Origin: Arachnia propionica
Lineage (GTDB): Bacteria; Actinomycetota; Actinomycetes; Propionibacteriales; Propionibacteriaceae
Reading direction: 5' to 3'
NCBI RefSeq assembly: GCF_003859805.1
Contig: NZ_RQZG01000008.1
Span: 62,001-126,000, forward strand
DNA length: 64,000 nt
Shown here: in pieces, positions 27,342-36,958 of the stretch
Numbering within the stretch: the first letter of the stretch is position 1
Layout of the letters: each line of letters starts with the position of its first letter
Translations under genes and position numbers: made by a program
Notes under the pieces: generated by a model
Told to the model about the DNA's origin: nothing
Databases searched by the model: none
What the model saw: the letters and a program-made list of their open reading frames with translations, nothing else

Positions 27342-28382
27342 GTGTCGCGCAACCTGGTGGCGGTGGTGTCCTCGGTGCTGTTCGTCGTGTTCGCCGTCGC
27401 GATCGTGCTCATCCCGGTCCCCTTCGTCACGTGGCGCCCGGGCCAGACCGTCGACGTGCTGGGAGGCACCGAGGAGGGGCCGCTCATCGAGATCTCCGGA
27501 CTGCCGGTCAGCTCCAGCGGGGGCACACTGCTCATGACCACGGTCTCGACCACCCGCGTCGACTCCAACGTGAGTCTCCCCGAGGCCCTCATCGCCCATG
27601 TCGCCGAGGACTCGGACGCCCTGCCCCGGGAGATCCTCTACCCGGCGGGGAAGTCGTACGAGGAGGTCCAGAGCGAGGCCGTGGCCCTGATGGACACCTC
27701 GCGTGGCAACGCCACCGTGGCCGCGCTCCGGGCCGCCGGACAGACGGTGACCGAGATGCCCATGATCGCTGCGGTGACACTGTCCGGTCCGGCGAACGGG
27801 GTGCTGCAGCCCGGTGACCTCGTCGAGGCCATCGACGACACACCGGTCAGCAGACGTGAGGACATCCAGGATGCCATCCGCAGGAGAGGCGTCGGGGAGC
27901 CGGTCGTGTTCCGCGTCATCCGGGGTGGCGACATCCTCTCGCTCACGGTCACCACGGTGCAGGGCACGGATGGACATCCCAGCATCGGCATCAGGATCAC
28001 CACGGGGTACCGCTACGCACCGACGGTCACCTACCGGATCGACCCGGTGATCGTCGGGCCCTCCGCCGGCCTGGTCTTCGCGCTCGCCGTCTACGACCGC
28101 ATCACCGACGGTGTCCTGCCCGAGGGGGCGGTGGTGGCGGGGACCGGGGCCATCGACGCGGCGGGCAAGGTCTCGGCCATCGGTGGTGTCAGGGAGAAGA
28201 TCAAGGGCGCCGAGAAGGCCGGCGCCACCATCTTCCTCATGCCCCGGGCCAACTGCCAGGACCTGGGAGTGCTGAACACCTCCATCCGCCTCGTCCCGGT
28301 GACGACGCTGAAGGATGCCATCGCCGCCCTCCAGCTCCTGGAGGAAGGAAAGACCGATGAGGAGGTGCCCACCTGTGGGTGA
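27342..28382 (+). CDS. Membrane-anchored PDZ / Lon-type serine protease (YlbL family)
   Basis: The 346-residue protein has an N-terminal membrane anchor (residues about 5-27, VAVVSSVLFVVFAVAIVLIP), then an extracytoplasmic segment, a PDZ domain near residues 125-205 (GPANGVLQPGDLVEAIDD, VVFRVIRGGD) and a C-terminal Lon (S16) domain. The catalytic pair is visible: Ser241 in IVGPSAGLVFAL and Lys286 in IGGVREKIKGA. It probably degrades envelope proteins as a Ser-Lys dyad enzyme. The GTG at 27342 follows GAAGGGGG; the open frame extends 102 nt upstream without family similarity. The next gene starts within its last 8 nt. Confidence 0.9.
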   Translation: MSRNLVAVVSSVLFVVFAVAIVLIPVPFVTWRPGQTVDVLGGTEEGPLIEISGLPVSSSGGTLLMTTVSTTRVDSNVSLPEALIAHVAEDSDALPREILYPAGKSYEEVQSEAVALMDTSRGNATVAALRAAGQTVTEMPMIAAVTLSGPANGVLQPGDLVEAIDDTPVSRREDIQDAIRRRGVGEPVVFRVIRGGDILSLTVTTVQGTDGHPSIGIRITTGYRYAPTVTYRIDPVIVGPSAGLVFALAVYDRITDGVLPEGAVVAGTGAIDAAGKVSAIGGVREKIKGAEKAGATIFLMPRANCQDLGVLNTSIRLVPVTTLKDAIAALQLLEEGKTDEEVPTCG

Positions 28383-28896
28383 GCCGGACAACAGTCGACT
28401 GATCGCTGCTCTCGCCGAGATCGAGCGTCACGTCTCCCAGCTCGGCTGGGACCAGCCGGCCCGGCTGTTCGCACTCGTGCCGACCGGAACGCTCCTCGAC
28501 CTGGAGCCACAGCTTCGTGATCGCGTCACCGAGACCGCGGTCGATTCCCTGACCGCCGTCGAACAGGACGAGTTCGTCGTCGGGGACGACCTGTTCGAGA
28601 GGCTGCAGCGCATCGGGTGGCCGGACACGGTGACCGGCTGTGCCCTCGCGATGGAACGGGCCCTGCTCCCACCCGAGCACGAGGACGAGATCCCCGCGGA
28701 TCCCGACGAGGCCGTCGCCTTCGTCAACGCGCACCCCGCGCGCACCGATGTGCGTTTCGTGGTCGGCGTGTTGCGCGACGGCAGCAGGCACGGCCTGGCC
28801 CGTGTCGTGTCCAACCCTGAGGACCTGCTCGGTGCCGAGGACCTGGTGCCCGGACTCGCCGACGCGCTCCTCGCCACTTTGTCCAAGGAGGCATGA
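28375..28896 (+). CDS. PPA1309-family protein
   Basis: The 173-residue cytoplasmic protein resembles the conserved actinobacterial family named after Cutibacterium acnes PPA1309. Recognisable parts are WDQPARLFALVPTGTLL, VEQDEFVVGDDLFERLQRIGWP, GCALAMERALLPP and DVRFVVGVLRDGSRHGLARV. No catalytic motif is evident and no function is known. The GTG at 28375 overlaps the end of the PDZ-Lon gene and has GGAGG 10 nt upstream. Its stop overlaps the start of the UPF0182 gene. The PDZ-Lon / PPA1309 / UPF0182 order is often conserved in actinobacteria, which implies a shared envelope-related role. Confidence 0.83.
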   Translation: MGEPDNSRLIAALAEIERHVSQLGWDQPARLFALVPTGTLLDLEPQLRDRVTETAVDSLTAVEQDEFVVGDDLFERLQRIGWPDTVTGCALAMERALLPPEHEDEIPADPDEAVAFVNAHPARTDVRFVVGVLRDGSRHGLARVVSNPEDLLGAEDLVPGLADALLATLSKEA

Positions 28897-31763
28897 TGGC
28901 CGCTGAGCAACTCGAGACCCCCCGCCGGAGCCCGCTGCTGATCACGGGAGTCATCCTGCTCGCCGCCGCGGCGCTCCTGGCCCTGCTCGCCCGGTTCTGG
29001 ACCGACTTCCTGTGGTTCAGGAGCGTCTCGGCCACGACCGTGTTCCTCACCCAGCTCTCGGCCCGCGTCGGCCTGTTCGTGGTGTTCGGACTGCTGTTCG
29101 GGGCCGCCCTGTACGCCTCGTTGTCCGTGGCCTACCGCCTCAGGCCACCGGTCAGGCGCAGCAACCTGGACTCGGAGCTGCTGATCCAGCTGAGGGACAA
29201 CCTCGATCAACGGTCCCGACTGATGCTGCTCGTCCCCTCGCTGCTGGCCGTGGTCGTCGGTGGGGCCTTCGCAGCCGGTCACGAGAACGTCTTCCTGGCC
29301 TGGATCCGGGCCACCGAGTTCGGGACCCGGGACGCCGTCTTCGGGCTGGACGCGTCCTTCTACGTCTTCCACCTGCCGTGGTGGCGGTTCGTGCTGTCCT
29401 TCCTCACCTTCACCGCCATCCTGTGCCTCGTCGGTGCGGTCATGATCCACTTCCTCACCGGTGCGGTCAACGCGGCCGCGTTCCGGGGGAGCGGCAACAC
29501 CCGGGCCGGGAAACCGGCACAACGCCAGCTGTCGGTCCTGCTCGGGATCATCCTCCTGCTCTACGGCATCTCCGCGTTCCTGGACCGGTACGGCTTCCTC
29601 ACCACCCAGAACAACCTCTTCACGGGCGTCAACTACACCGATGCCACCGCCCGCATCCCCGCCGCCCTGATCGTTTCCTGCATCGCGCTGATCTGTGCCC
29701 TGCTGTGCTTCTACAACGCCTTCAAGGTGCGTTGGAGCATCCCGGCGGTCGCGGTCGGTCTGCTGGTGGTGTCCTCGATGATCGTCTCCTCGGTCTACCC
29801 GTGGGCGATCCGCAGCTTCGTGGTGCGACCGAACGAACCGGACCTGGAACGTCCCTGGATCGAGCACAACATCGAGGCGACCCGCGGTGCCTTCGGCATC
29901 GACGACGTGGAGATCACCGACTACGAGGCGGTGACGACGGTCAGCGCCGGACAGCTTCGGGCCGATGCCGAGTCGCTGCCGGCCATCCGACTCATGGATC
30001 CGGCGGTCATCGCCCCGACCTTCGAGCAGCTCCAGCAGGTCCGGGGTTACTACCGGTTCCCGGACACCCTCGATGTGGATCGTTACGCGATCGACGGGAG
30101 GGAGACCGACGCCGTCGTCGCAGCCCGTGAGCTCGACCTCGAGACCGTTGAGGCCGGGAACACCTGGAACAACATGCACACGGTCTACACCCACGGCTAC
30201 GGCATGGTCGCCGCGTACGGCAACCGACGCGAGTCGAACGGGGAGCCCACCTACTTCTCGGGCGGCATCCCCACCGAGGGGCTGCTCGCCATCGAACAGC
30301 CCCGGATCTACTTCGGGGAACAGTCCACCCACTGGGTGATCGCCGGTGCCCCGGAGGGGGCGGAGCCGGTGGAGCTCGACACCCCCGGCGGTGGTGAGGG
30401 CCACACCGAGACGAAGTTCACCTACACCGGTGCCGGTGGGGTCCCCATCGGGAACTTCATCAACAAGGCCGCCTTCGCCATCCGGTTCGGGGACGTCAAC
30501 CTGCTGCTGTCCGAGCGGGTCAATGCCGAGTCCCGGCTGATCCATGACCGGGTCCCGGTGGAGCGGGTGCGACAGATGGCCCCGTTCCTCACCGTCGACT
30601 CCGATCCGTACCCGAGCGTGGTGAATGGTCGGATCGTGTGGATCATCGACGCCTACACCACGACGGCCGACTTCCCGAACTCCACCCGGGTGGACTGGAC
30701 CAACGTCATCCAGGACACCCGGACCTCGGCGGACCAGATGTTGCGTGGCACGCAGGTCAACTACGTGCGCAACTCCGTCAAGGCGACGGTGGACGCCTAT
30801 GACGGCACGGTCACCCTCTACGGCTGGGATGAGACCGATCCGATCCTCGCCACCTGGTCGAAGGTCTACCCGGGGCTGATCACCCCGAAGTCGGAGATCT
30901 CGCCGGAACTGATGGCGCACCTGCGTTACCCGCAGGACCTGTTCAAGGTGCAGCGTCAGGTGATGGGGCTCTACCACACCACCAGTGCCTACACCTTCTT
31001 CCAGCAGTCGGACATCTGGGAGGTGCCTGCGGACCCGGTCAAGGGCGGGCAGCAGGGCACGAAGGAACCTCCGTACTTCCTGACCATCAAGTGGCCGGGT
31101 GATGAACAGGCGCACTACTCCAACACCACCGTCTTCGTGCCACGGGGACGTGAGAACCTCTCGGTCTACCTCGCGGTCAACGCCGATGCCACCAGCCCGA
31201 ACTACGGCAAGCTCAGGGCGTTGAAGCTCTCGGATGCCAAGCAGATCCCGGGCCCCGGGCAGACCTACAACGCCATCTCGACCAATGAGGCGGTCGCGGA
31301 TCGGTTGCTGCCGTTCAACCGGCAGGGCAATGCACGGGCGATCTACGGCAACCTGCTGACGCTGCCCGTGGGCGGTGGTCTGATGTACGTGCAACCGATC
31401 TACACCCAGACCAGTGAGACCAGTGGCGGGTACCCGGCTCTGCGGTTCGTCGTGGTGCGTTTCGGTGAACACGTCGGGATCGGTGACACCCTGCAGGCCG
31501 CGCTGGACCAGGTGTTCCAGGGGGATGCCGGAGCGGCGACGGGGGAGGAACCGACGGGTGAGGAACCGACCCCGAACCAGCCGACCCCACCCGATGACCG
31601 GACCCCGGCCGAGAAGGCGAAGGTGCTGGTGGCCGAATCCGTGACGAAGCACGCCGAGGCCGACGAGGCCCTGCGTGCCGGTGACCTGGGGGGCTACCAG
31701 CGACTCAACACCGAGGCACGTCAGAAGCTGGAGGAGGCCCTCGCCCTGCTGGAGGAGGGGTGA
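28893..31763 (+). CDS. UPF0182-family large membrane protein
   Basis: The 956-residue protein has about seven transmembrane helices in its first 310 residues (first TGVILLAAAALLALLARF, last PAVAVGLLVVSSMIVSSVYPW). A large extracytoplasmic domain follows with family motifs RPNEPDLERPWIEHNI, RLMDPAVIAPTFEQLQQ, NTWNNMHTVYTHGYG, GIPTEGLLAIEQPRIYFGE and HLRYPQDLFKVQR. The last 90 residues are a Glu/Pro/Thr-rich linker and a helical tail. Function of UPF0182 is unknown. ATG 28893 overlaps the previous stop; a second ATG follows at 28896. Length is normal for the family. Confidence 0.92.
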   Translation: MMAAEQLETPRRSPLLITGVILLAAAALLALLARFWTDFLWFRSVSATTVFLTQLSARVGLFVVFGLLFGAALYASLSVAYRLRPPVRRSNLDSELLIQLRDNLDQRSRLMLLVPSLLAVVVGGAFAAGHENVFLAWIRATEFGTRDAVFGLDASFYVFHLPWWRFVLSFLTFTAILCLVGAVMIHFLTGAVNAAAFRGSGNTRAGKPAQRQLSVLLGIILLLYGISAFLDRYGFLTTQNNLFTGVNYTDATARIPAALIVSCIALICALLCFYNAFKVRWSIPAVAVGLLVVSSMIVSSVYPWAIRSFVVRPNEPDLERPWIEHNIEATRGAFGIDDVEITDYEAVTTVSAGQLRADAESLPAIRLMDPAVIAPTFEQLQQVRGYYRFPDTLDVDRYAIDGRETDAVVAARELDLETVEAGNTWNNMHTVYTHGYGMVAAYGNRRESNGEPTYFSGGIPTEGLLAIEQPRIYFGEQSTHWVIAGAPEGAEPVELDTPGGGEGHTETKFTYTGAGGVPIGNFINKAAFAIRFGDVNLLLSERVNAESRLIHDRVPVERVRQMAPFLTVDSDPYPSVVNGRIVWIIDAYTTTADFPNSTRVDWTNVIQDTRTSADQMLRGTQVNYVRNSVKATVDAYDGTVTLYGWDETDPILATWSKVYPGLITPKSEISPELMAHLRYPQDLFKVQRQVMGLYHTTSAYTFFQQSDIWEVPADPVKGGQQGTKEPPYFLTIKWPGDEQAHYSNTTVFVPRGRENLSVYLAVNADATSPNYGKLRALKLSDAKQIPGPGQTYNAISTNEAVADRLLPFNRQGNARAIYGNLLTLPVGGGLMYVQPIYTQTSETSGGYPALRFVVVRFGEHVGIGDTLQAALDQVFQGDAGAATGEEPTGEEPTPNQPTPPDDRTPAEKAKVLVAESVTKHAEADEALRAGDLGGYQRLNTEARQKLEEALALLEEG

Positions 31764-33086
31764 TCAGGCGCTGGCGGGACGGATCTCGTGCGTGATGCCG
31801 TGGCGGGTCAGGTCCGCACTGACCCGCTCAGCCGGCCCGACGATCACAGTGGTGAGGTCAGCCGGGCGCACCCGGTGCCGCCACACCCCGGTGACCTTCT
31901 CGGCGCTGGTTCGCTCCAGTGAGGCACTGATCTCGTTGACGAAGCGGGGATGCTCCCCGGCAGCAGCCAGCAATGCGCTCTGGTGGGCGATGTCGGCCGC
32001 GGTCTCGTTGCTGAGCGGGGAGACCTGCACCAGGAACCGAGCGCAGTCCCGGATCTCCTGGGGGGTGAATGCCTTGGCCAGGGCCACCTGGTCATGGATG
32101 TGGGCCACCGCCTCGGCGGTCGCCTCGGTGGCCACGGAGGCCCCGACGGTGAACCAGCCGTCCTGGTGCCGGGCGACGACCCCACCCGAGACCCCGTAGG
32201 TGAAGCCACGGCGTTCCCTGAGCTCCAGGTTCAACCGTGACGAGAAGGCGCCGGCCATCGCGTGGCCACCGAGCTTCAGTGCGGCCCAGTCCGGGTCGCG
32301 TCGTCCCGGGGTGAGCACGGCACACCGGATGACGCTCTGGGCTGCATCCGGGTGATCCACCACCACGCATCCGCCGACACGTGCTCTCGGGGCTGTCGGT
32401 GTGTCGGGCCGAGGGATCGCCTCCCAGTCGGTGAACCTCGCCACCAGGGCCTCATCGGGGATCCGGTCCAGATCCCCCGCGATCACCAGCGTCGCCCCGG
32501 TGGGCCGCCAGAACCTGGCGTGCCAGTCCCGGACCTCGGTTGAGGTGATGTCGGCCAGGCTCTCGGGGGTGCCGGTCAGATCACGTCCCTCCCGGGTGTT
32601 CGTGCCGAACAGGATGGCTCGCAGCTGCTGCCAGACCCGTCCCTGAGGAGTTGCCTGACGTCGTCGCCACGCCGCGTCCAGTGCCTCCACGTGATGTGCG
32701 ACGCTGTGCTCCTCGAAAGCGGGCTGCCGGACCACATCGGCGAACAGGGGGAGTGCCGCCTCCAGGCGCCAGGTCGGGACACTGAGTGTCAGGCTGCTGT
32801 GGTGCCAGGCGACGGAACCGCCGAGGGCCGCTCCCTGGAGCTCCAACTCCTCCACGATCTCCGGGTGGTCGACCGTGGCCTCGTCAGAGGTGTGGAGGGC
32901 GACGCTCGCCACGCCTTCCACGTGAGACGGTTCATGATGGACCGGGGCGGGAAGCACCAGCTCGACGGAGACCAGTCGTTGTCCCGGCAGGTGCGTGCGC
33001 CACAGTCTGAGGCCGTTGTCGAGGATCCTCTCCTCCGGGAGGGGGAACTGCCAGGGCGCTGGGTCGCGGACGACGGGACGGCTCAC
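31764..33086 (-). CDS. M16-family peptidase homologue, probably non-catalytic partner
   Basis: The 440-residue protein has the two-lobed M16B fold (ILDNGLRLWRTHLPGQRLVSVELVL, WHARFWRPTGATLVIAGDLD, LNLELRERRGFTYGVSGG). The zinc motif HxxEH is missing; the corresponding region reads GVASVALHTSDEA with no His-x-x-Glu-His. The C-terminal RRGFTYG substrate-binding motif is kept. This matches the alpha subunit of heterodimeric M16B proteases, with the upstream gene supplying the active subunit. Its ATG overlaps the stop of that gene by 4 nt, giving roughly equal synthesis. It converges on the UPF0182 gene without a gap. Confidence 0.88.
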   Translation of the reverse strand: MSRPVVRDPAPWQFPLPEERILDNGLRLWRTHLPGQRLVSVELVLPAPVHHEPSHVEGVASVALHTSDEATVDHPEIVEELELQGAALGGSVAWHHSSLTLSVPTWRLEAALPLFADVVRQPAFEEHSVAHHVEALDAAWRRRQATPQGRVWQQLRAILFGTNTREGRDLTGTPESLADITSTEVRDWHARFWRPTGATLVIAGDLDRIPDEALVARFTDWEAIPRPDTPTAPRARVGGCVVVDHPDAAQSVIRCAVLTPGRRDPDWAALKLGGHAMAGAFSSRLNLELRERRGFTYGVSGGVVARHQDGWFTVGASVATEATAEAVAHIHDQVALAKAFTPQEIRDCARFLVQVSPLSNETAADIAHQSALLAAAGEHPRFVNEISASLERTSAEKVTGVWRHRVRPADLTTVIVGPAERVSADLTRHGITHEIRPASA

Positions 33087-34330
33087 GGCTTCTCCTCGGG
33101 CAGGTAGTGGAGTGCTGCAGCGTCGGTGCGCCCGGCGAGGGCACGGGCGATGTCCTCGCTGTGGATCGCGGCCAGGCGATCCAGGTGCGCATTCATGTCC
33201 TCCGGGTCCCCATGCGTCAGCCAGGCGTCGGCGGCGACGGCCGCCCTGCCCTCGACGGAGGCCAGTTCCTCGAGCCAGTCCCGTTCCGCCTTGGCCCGGG
33301 CTCGGGCGAGCTCCCGTCGGTCAGGGCCCGTGAAGCCGCACAGTTCAACCCGGAGGGCCTCGGTCAGCTCCTCGGGGGAGACCCCCTCGGTCGGCCGGGC
33401 CTGCACGACGGCCAGTGAGGGGCCCCGCAGGTGACCGATGAGGAAGGTGTGGACCTCCTGGGCCACGGCGTTCTCCTTGACCAGACGGCGGTGCAGACGT
33501 GACGCATGTCCCTCGCCCAGCACTGCGAGCCCCAGCTCCAACGCCAGGAAGTCACGGTGTCCGGCAGGTGGTGCCAGCCAGGAGAGGTGGATGAGCGGGT
33601 GGGGCACCCGTCCTCGATGCACCAGGGACTGGGCCGAGGTCATGGGGTCACCCGGGGTGGTGCGCTCGGGGACCGGGGCGTCGGTGATTCCTGAGAAGTG
33701 ACGTTCGACCAGATCGACGGCCTCGGCCGGGTCGACCGCCCCGGCGAGCACGAGGCGTGCGTTCGAGGGCCGGTACCAGCGTCGGTGGAAGGCGGTGACG
33801 TCGTGGAGGTCCGCCTCCGCCAGGTGGGCCATCGACCCGATCGGCAGGTGACCGTAGGGATGGTCCGCGGGGAAGTGCTGTGTGACCAGGGTCTCCAGGA
33901 GGTCGCCGTAGGGGCGGTTGTCGTAGCGTTGCGCCTTCTCCTGCGCCACCACGTCACGCTGGGCGTCAAGGTTGGTCTGCGAGATGTCCAGGCTGCGCAT
34001 CCGGTCGGCCTCGAGCCACAGCACCAGTTCCAGCGCCCCGGGGGGCACGGTCTCGTGGTAGACGGTCCGGTCGGAGGAGGTGTAGGCGTTGACGCTGCCG
34101 CCGAGGGCCTCGATGGTGGCCATGTGCTCCCCCGGAGCCACCTCGGCCGAGCCCTGGAACATGAGGTGCTCGAAGAGGTGTGCGAAACCCGTCGCCCGGG
34201 GGTCCTCGTCCACCGAGCCGACCTGGAAGGTCAGGTTGACCGCGACGGCCGGGGAGGAGGGGTCCGGCAGCACGGTCAGTTCGAGGCCGGCTGCGAGCCG
34301 GTGCCGTTCGATCACGTGGTGGTGACTCAT
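33083..34330 (-). CDS. M16-family zinc peptidase, catalytic subunit
   Basis: The 415-residue protein carries the inverted zinc motif HLFEH at residues 51-55 (His51, Glu54, His55) after GSVDEDPRATGFA. The third ligand is expected in the RDVVAQEKAQRYDN segment. Further M16B signatures are AYTSSDRTVYHETVP, YRPSNARLVLAGAVDP and LAVLGEGHASRLHRRL. It should form a dimer with the neighbouring zinc-less homologue and cut peptides in its chamber. The ATG at 34330 is chosen because the family N-terminus starts there; the frame stays open for 159 nt more. It follows the DUF3040 gene by 16 nt. Confidence 0.92.
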   Translation of the reverse strand: MSHHHVIERHRLAAGLELTVLPDPSSPAVAVNLTFQVGSVDEDPRATGFAHLFEHLMFQGSAEVAPGEHMATIEALGGSVNAYTSSDRTVYHETVPPGALELVLWLEADRMRSLDISQTNLDAQRDVVAQEKAQRYDNRPYGDLLETLVTQHFPADHPYGHLPIGSMAHLAEADLHDVTAFHRRWYRPSNARLVLAGAVDPAEAVDLVERHFSGITDAPVPERTTPGDPMTSAQSLVHRGRVPHPLIHLSWLAPPAGHRDFLALELGLAVLGEGHASRLHRRLVKENAVAQEVHTFLIGHLRGPSLAVVQARPTEGVSPEELTEALRVELCGFTGPDRRELARARAKAERDWLEELASVEGRAAVAADAWLTHGDPEDMNAHLDRLAAIHSEDIARALAGRTDAAALHYLPEEKP

Positions 34331-34346
34331 CGGGCGGGTGCCGCTC

Positions 34347-34736
34347 TCAGTGGTCCCCACCCTCCTGACGACGGCGCCAGCGTTCCTCGAGTTTCTCCAT
34401 GAAATCGCCGCTGGAGTGCTGTCTGGCGGGGCGTGGGTGACGCCCTCCGTCGTTCGGGACGCCGTCCTCGGCGATCCGGGTCCAGGCACTCAGCCCGATG
34501 ATCGCAGAGATCAGCATGATGACGAAGCCGGCCACGGAGATGGCCGGTTGGATCTGGATGCCGATCACCAGTGCGGTCAGCCCTGCGATGAAACCGAGGA
34601 CCGCCAACGTGGCACGGCGTTTCTGGACCCGGAACTGCGGCACGCCCCGCAGGGTGTCGGCGAGTGTGGGGTCCTCGGCCATGAGGGAAGCCTCGAGCTG
34701 CTCCAACCGTCGCTGCTCATGCTCGGACAGAGCCAT
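34347..34736 (-). CDS. DUF3040 membrane protein
   Basis: The 129-residue protein starts with the DUF3040 signature MALSEHEQRRLEQLEASL and LRGVPQFRVQKRRA. It has two transmembrane helices (about residues 43-60 and 64-84) and a charged C-terminal tail. DUF3040 genes are common in actinobacteria near the division and cell-wall cluster, as here; their function is not known. A TACAAT -10 element lies about 46 nt upstream, and AGGAG precedes the start. The next gene (M16) starts 16 nt downstream. Confidence 0.9.
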   Translation of the reverse strand: MALSEHEQRRLEQLEASLMAEDPTLADTLRGVPQFRVQKRRATLAVLGFIAGLTALVIGIQIQPAISVAGFVIMLISAIIGLSAWTRIAEDGVPNDGGRHPRPARQHSSGDFMEKLEERWRRRQEGGDH

Positions 34737-34781
34737 CCGCAGTCTCCTTCGTACGAGTGTCCAGAACTACCTGGGGATCCC

Positions 34782-34787
34782 ATTGTA
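34782..34787 (-). promoter_or_regulatory. Candidate -10 element for the DUF3040-M16 operon
   Basis: TACAAT on the minus strand is a near-consensus -10, embedded in an inverted repeat CCCAT-ACA-ATGGG. The -35 is poor. The 77-nt gap behind the transglutaminase gene makes an independent promoter reasonable. Confidence 0.4.
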
Positions 34788-34813
34788 TGGGGTGTGGAAA
34801 CCGCTCACGGTCA

Positions 34814-36958
34814 TCAGCCCCGTCGCCGCACGAGTGAACGTGGTGCGAGGATCGCGGCGAGTCGACCAAGCCCTGGGGCATCGGCCAGCAGAAGTCGTCG
34901 AACCTGTCTCGTGAGGGCGGGCAGTTGCCCCAGATCCGGTGCCCGGCGGGCGTACAGACTCTGTTCCACGAGTTCGGCCACGGCCCGCAACCGTTCCGTG
35001 GCACCACGTGACAGGTCGGTGCCCATCGCCTCGACCGCCGCGACGGGGGAGCCCGGCTGCCAGGTGAGTCCCAGGTCGGTGAAGGTGTCACGGATCTCCC
35101 GCCAGGCCGACGATGCCAGCACCGGCACCTCCTGCGAGCTTCGCAACCGCATCCACCCACGGGCGGCTCGCACCAGGGCCGGGATCGACAGGAGCACGAC
35201 GAGGGCCAGCACTCCCAGCAGGATCAGGGGCAACGCGCCGCCCCCCTGTCCGCCGGACGGGCCACCCTCCGGGGTGACGACCTGGCCACTGGGTGAGGGG
35301 GTGGGTTCGGCGCTCTGCGGCTGTGAGGGCTCCAGGGTCGGGGAGGGGGAGGCCGCCTCGGGGGTGGGCGTGGCCGACGGCGGTGCCGGGGCCTCCTGGT
35401 TCTGGTTGGAGCCCGCCGAGTCGTAGGACTTGGTGGGTTCGAAGGGCACCCATCCCAGACCCTCGAAGTACAGCTCCGGCCAGGCGTGCATGTTGTCGGT
35501 GGTCACCACGAAGCCCTCGCCCTCGGGCGTGCCTCCGGTGAACCCGACCGCGACCCTGGCGGGGATCTTCAGCATCCGCGCCAGCAGCGCCATGCTGATG
35601 GAGAAGTGGATGCAGTAACCGGCTCGATCCTTCAGCAGGAAACTGGCCAGCGCGTTCGTGTCGGACCCGCTGGGTGCGTTCAGGGTGTAGGTGAACTGAT
35701 CCGACTGGAAGAACTCCACCAGGGCCAGTGCCTTCTCCCCGTCGGTCTCGGCGCCCTCGGTGATCTCGGCCAGGAGGTCGGAGACCTGTGCGGGGACGTC
35801 GGAGGGCACCTCCAGGCTGCGGTCCCCGTCAGGGCTCTGCCCGGCCCTGGCGCGAGCGATGGTGGCCGCGTCCGGCTTCGGCACCACCGAGACGGTTCGG
35901 TAGTCCAGGCGGGTGCTCTGGGTCTCGCCCGCATCACCCGTCGCCACGACGCTGAGGGTCTCCGGGTCCCAGGCCCAGTTCCCATCGGCCTCGAAGCCCT
36001 CCGGGGAGAACGGGATGGGCAGGTACTGGGAGGGGAACCGCATCGCGACGTTGAGTTCGACCCTGTCCCCGGGGAAGTCGTACGCCCCCGAGAGGTCGCC
36101 GGTGCGCAGCTTCATCGAGTCGAGCTGCGCCCCGTTGGAGGTGAGCTTCGACATGGCCGTGGTCCTGAGGTAGTGCGGTGCCCGATCGCTCGAGGAGTAG
36201 GTGAGCACGACGACCGGATCCGGCAGGTGGAGGTTCTGCTCCAGGTCCAGCGTCGGGTCACTGAGCTGGATGGGCTTGTCCTTCTGGTCCGAGGTCCAGG
36301 ACTGCTTGTCGCCCATCGGCAGGAATGTCGAGACCCCCAGGGTGAGCGCGACGGCGAGTGCGGCGGCCACCCCACCCAGCAGCCATCGGGCCCCTTCGAA
36401 GCGTGAGGTTCCCGGACGGGGGGCGGCGAGCAACACCGCGGCGTACCCCAGCGCGACCGGCAGGAACAGGTGGAAGGGGATCTCGACGGGTTGGACGAGC
36501 GCGGCGATCCCGAACGGCAGGGCCAGGGTGGCGATGGCCCAGGCCGGCTGGTCGAGGGCATCGGCGAACATGGTGGTGAGGCTCCAACTGGTCGCGGCGA
36601 GCAGCAGCAACAGCCAGGCCGCCTCCGGTGAGGCCTGTACCGGGAGGTCGGAGGTGGACAGCGAACGCACCCCGGCGGCGGTCAGGGTGCCCCAGCCCTC
36701 GAGCCAGTCGGTGGTGGGGGAGAGTGTCACCCCGCGCCATCCGAGCAGGCCGAAACAGGTGAGCCCCGTCAGCAGCATCGTGACGGTGCGTCCCACGCCG
36801 AGTGCGGCCAGAAGGGCTCCGAGCACCCCCGGGGCCACCACGACCAGCACCAGGTCCCAGCCGAACAGCGGTCCCTCGACCAGTGGATCGGCGGGCATCA
36901 GGGAGGCCAGCACCGCGACGGAGATGACCGGGGGCAGCAGGAAGGAACGTCTCGACAT
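34814..36958 (-). CDS. Transglutaminase-like membrane protein (TgpA type)
   Basis: The 714-residue protein has about six N-terminal transmembrane helices (to about residue 220), an extracytoplasmic domain and a transglutaminase core. The core shows Cys449 in AGYCIHFSISMALLARML, His491 in TTDNMHAWPELYFEGLGW, and the third acidic residue in VPFEPT. A Pro/Ser/Thr-rich linker (near 510-560) leads to a last transmembrane helix (GGGALPLILLGVLALVVLL) and a cytoplasmic tail with a DUF4129-like region. The ATG at 36958 overlaps the stop of the DUF58 gene (TGATG). With MoxR and DUF58 it forms a common trio whose job may be envelope protein modification. Confidence 0.9.
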   Translation of the reverse strand: MSRRSFLLPPVISVAVLASLMPADPLVEGPLFGWDLVLVVVAPGVLGALLAALGVGRTVTMLLTGLTCFGLLGWRGVTLSPTTDWLEGWGTLTAAGVRSLSTSDLPVQASPEAAWLLLLLAATSWSLTTMFADALDQPAWAIATLALPFGIAALVQPVEIPFHLFLPVALGYAAVLLAAPRPGTSRFEGARWLLGGVAAALAVALTLGVSTFLPMGDKQSWTSDQKDKPIQLSDPTLDLEQNLHLPDPVVVLTYSSSDRAPHYLRTTAMSKLTSNGAQLDSMKLRTGDLSGAYDFPGDRVELNVAMRFPSQYLPIPFSPEGFEADGNWAWDPETLSVVATGDAGETQSTRLDYRTVSVVPKPDAATIARARAGQSPDGDRSLEVPSDVPAQVSDLLAEITEGAETDGEKALALVEFFQSDQFTYTLNAPSGSDTNALASFLLKDRAGYCIHFSISMALLARMLKIPARVAVGFTGGTPEGEGFVVTTDNMHAWPELYFEGLGWVPFEPTKSYDSAGSNQNQEAPAPPSATPTPEAASPSPTLEPSQPQSAEPTPSPSGQVVTPEGGPSGGQGGGALPLILLGVLALVVLLSIPALVRAARGWMRLRSSQEVPVLASSAWREIRDTFTDLGLTWQPGSPVAAVEAMGTDLSRGATERLRAVAELVEQSLYARRAPDLGQLPALTRQVRRLLLADAPGLGRLAAILAPRSLVRRRG

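Noticed and set aside
28428-31652. Open frame of 1074 codons on the minus strand opposite the UPF0182 gene
   Set aside because: It is the antisense mirror of a clear family member; its residues are the Arg/His/Gly/Val-rich mix produced by GC-rich codons read backwards, and no domain is recognisable.
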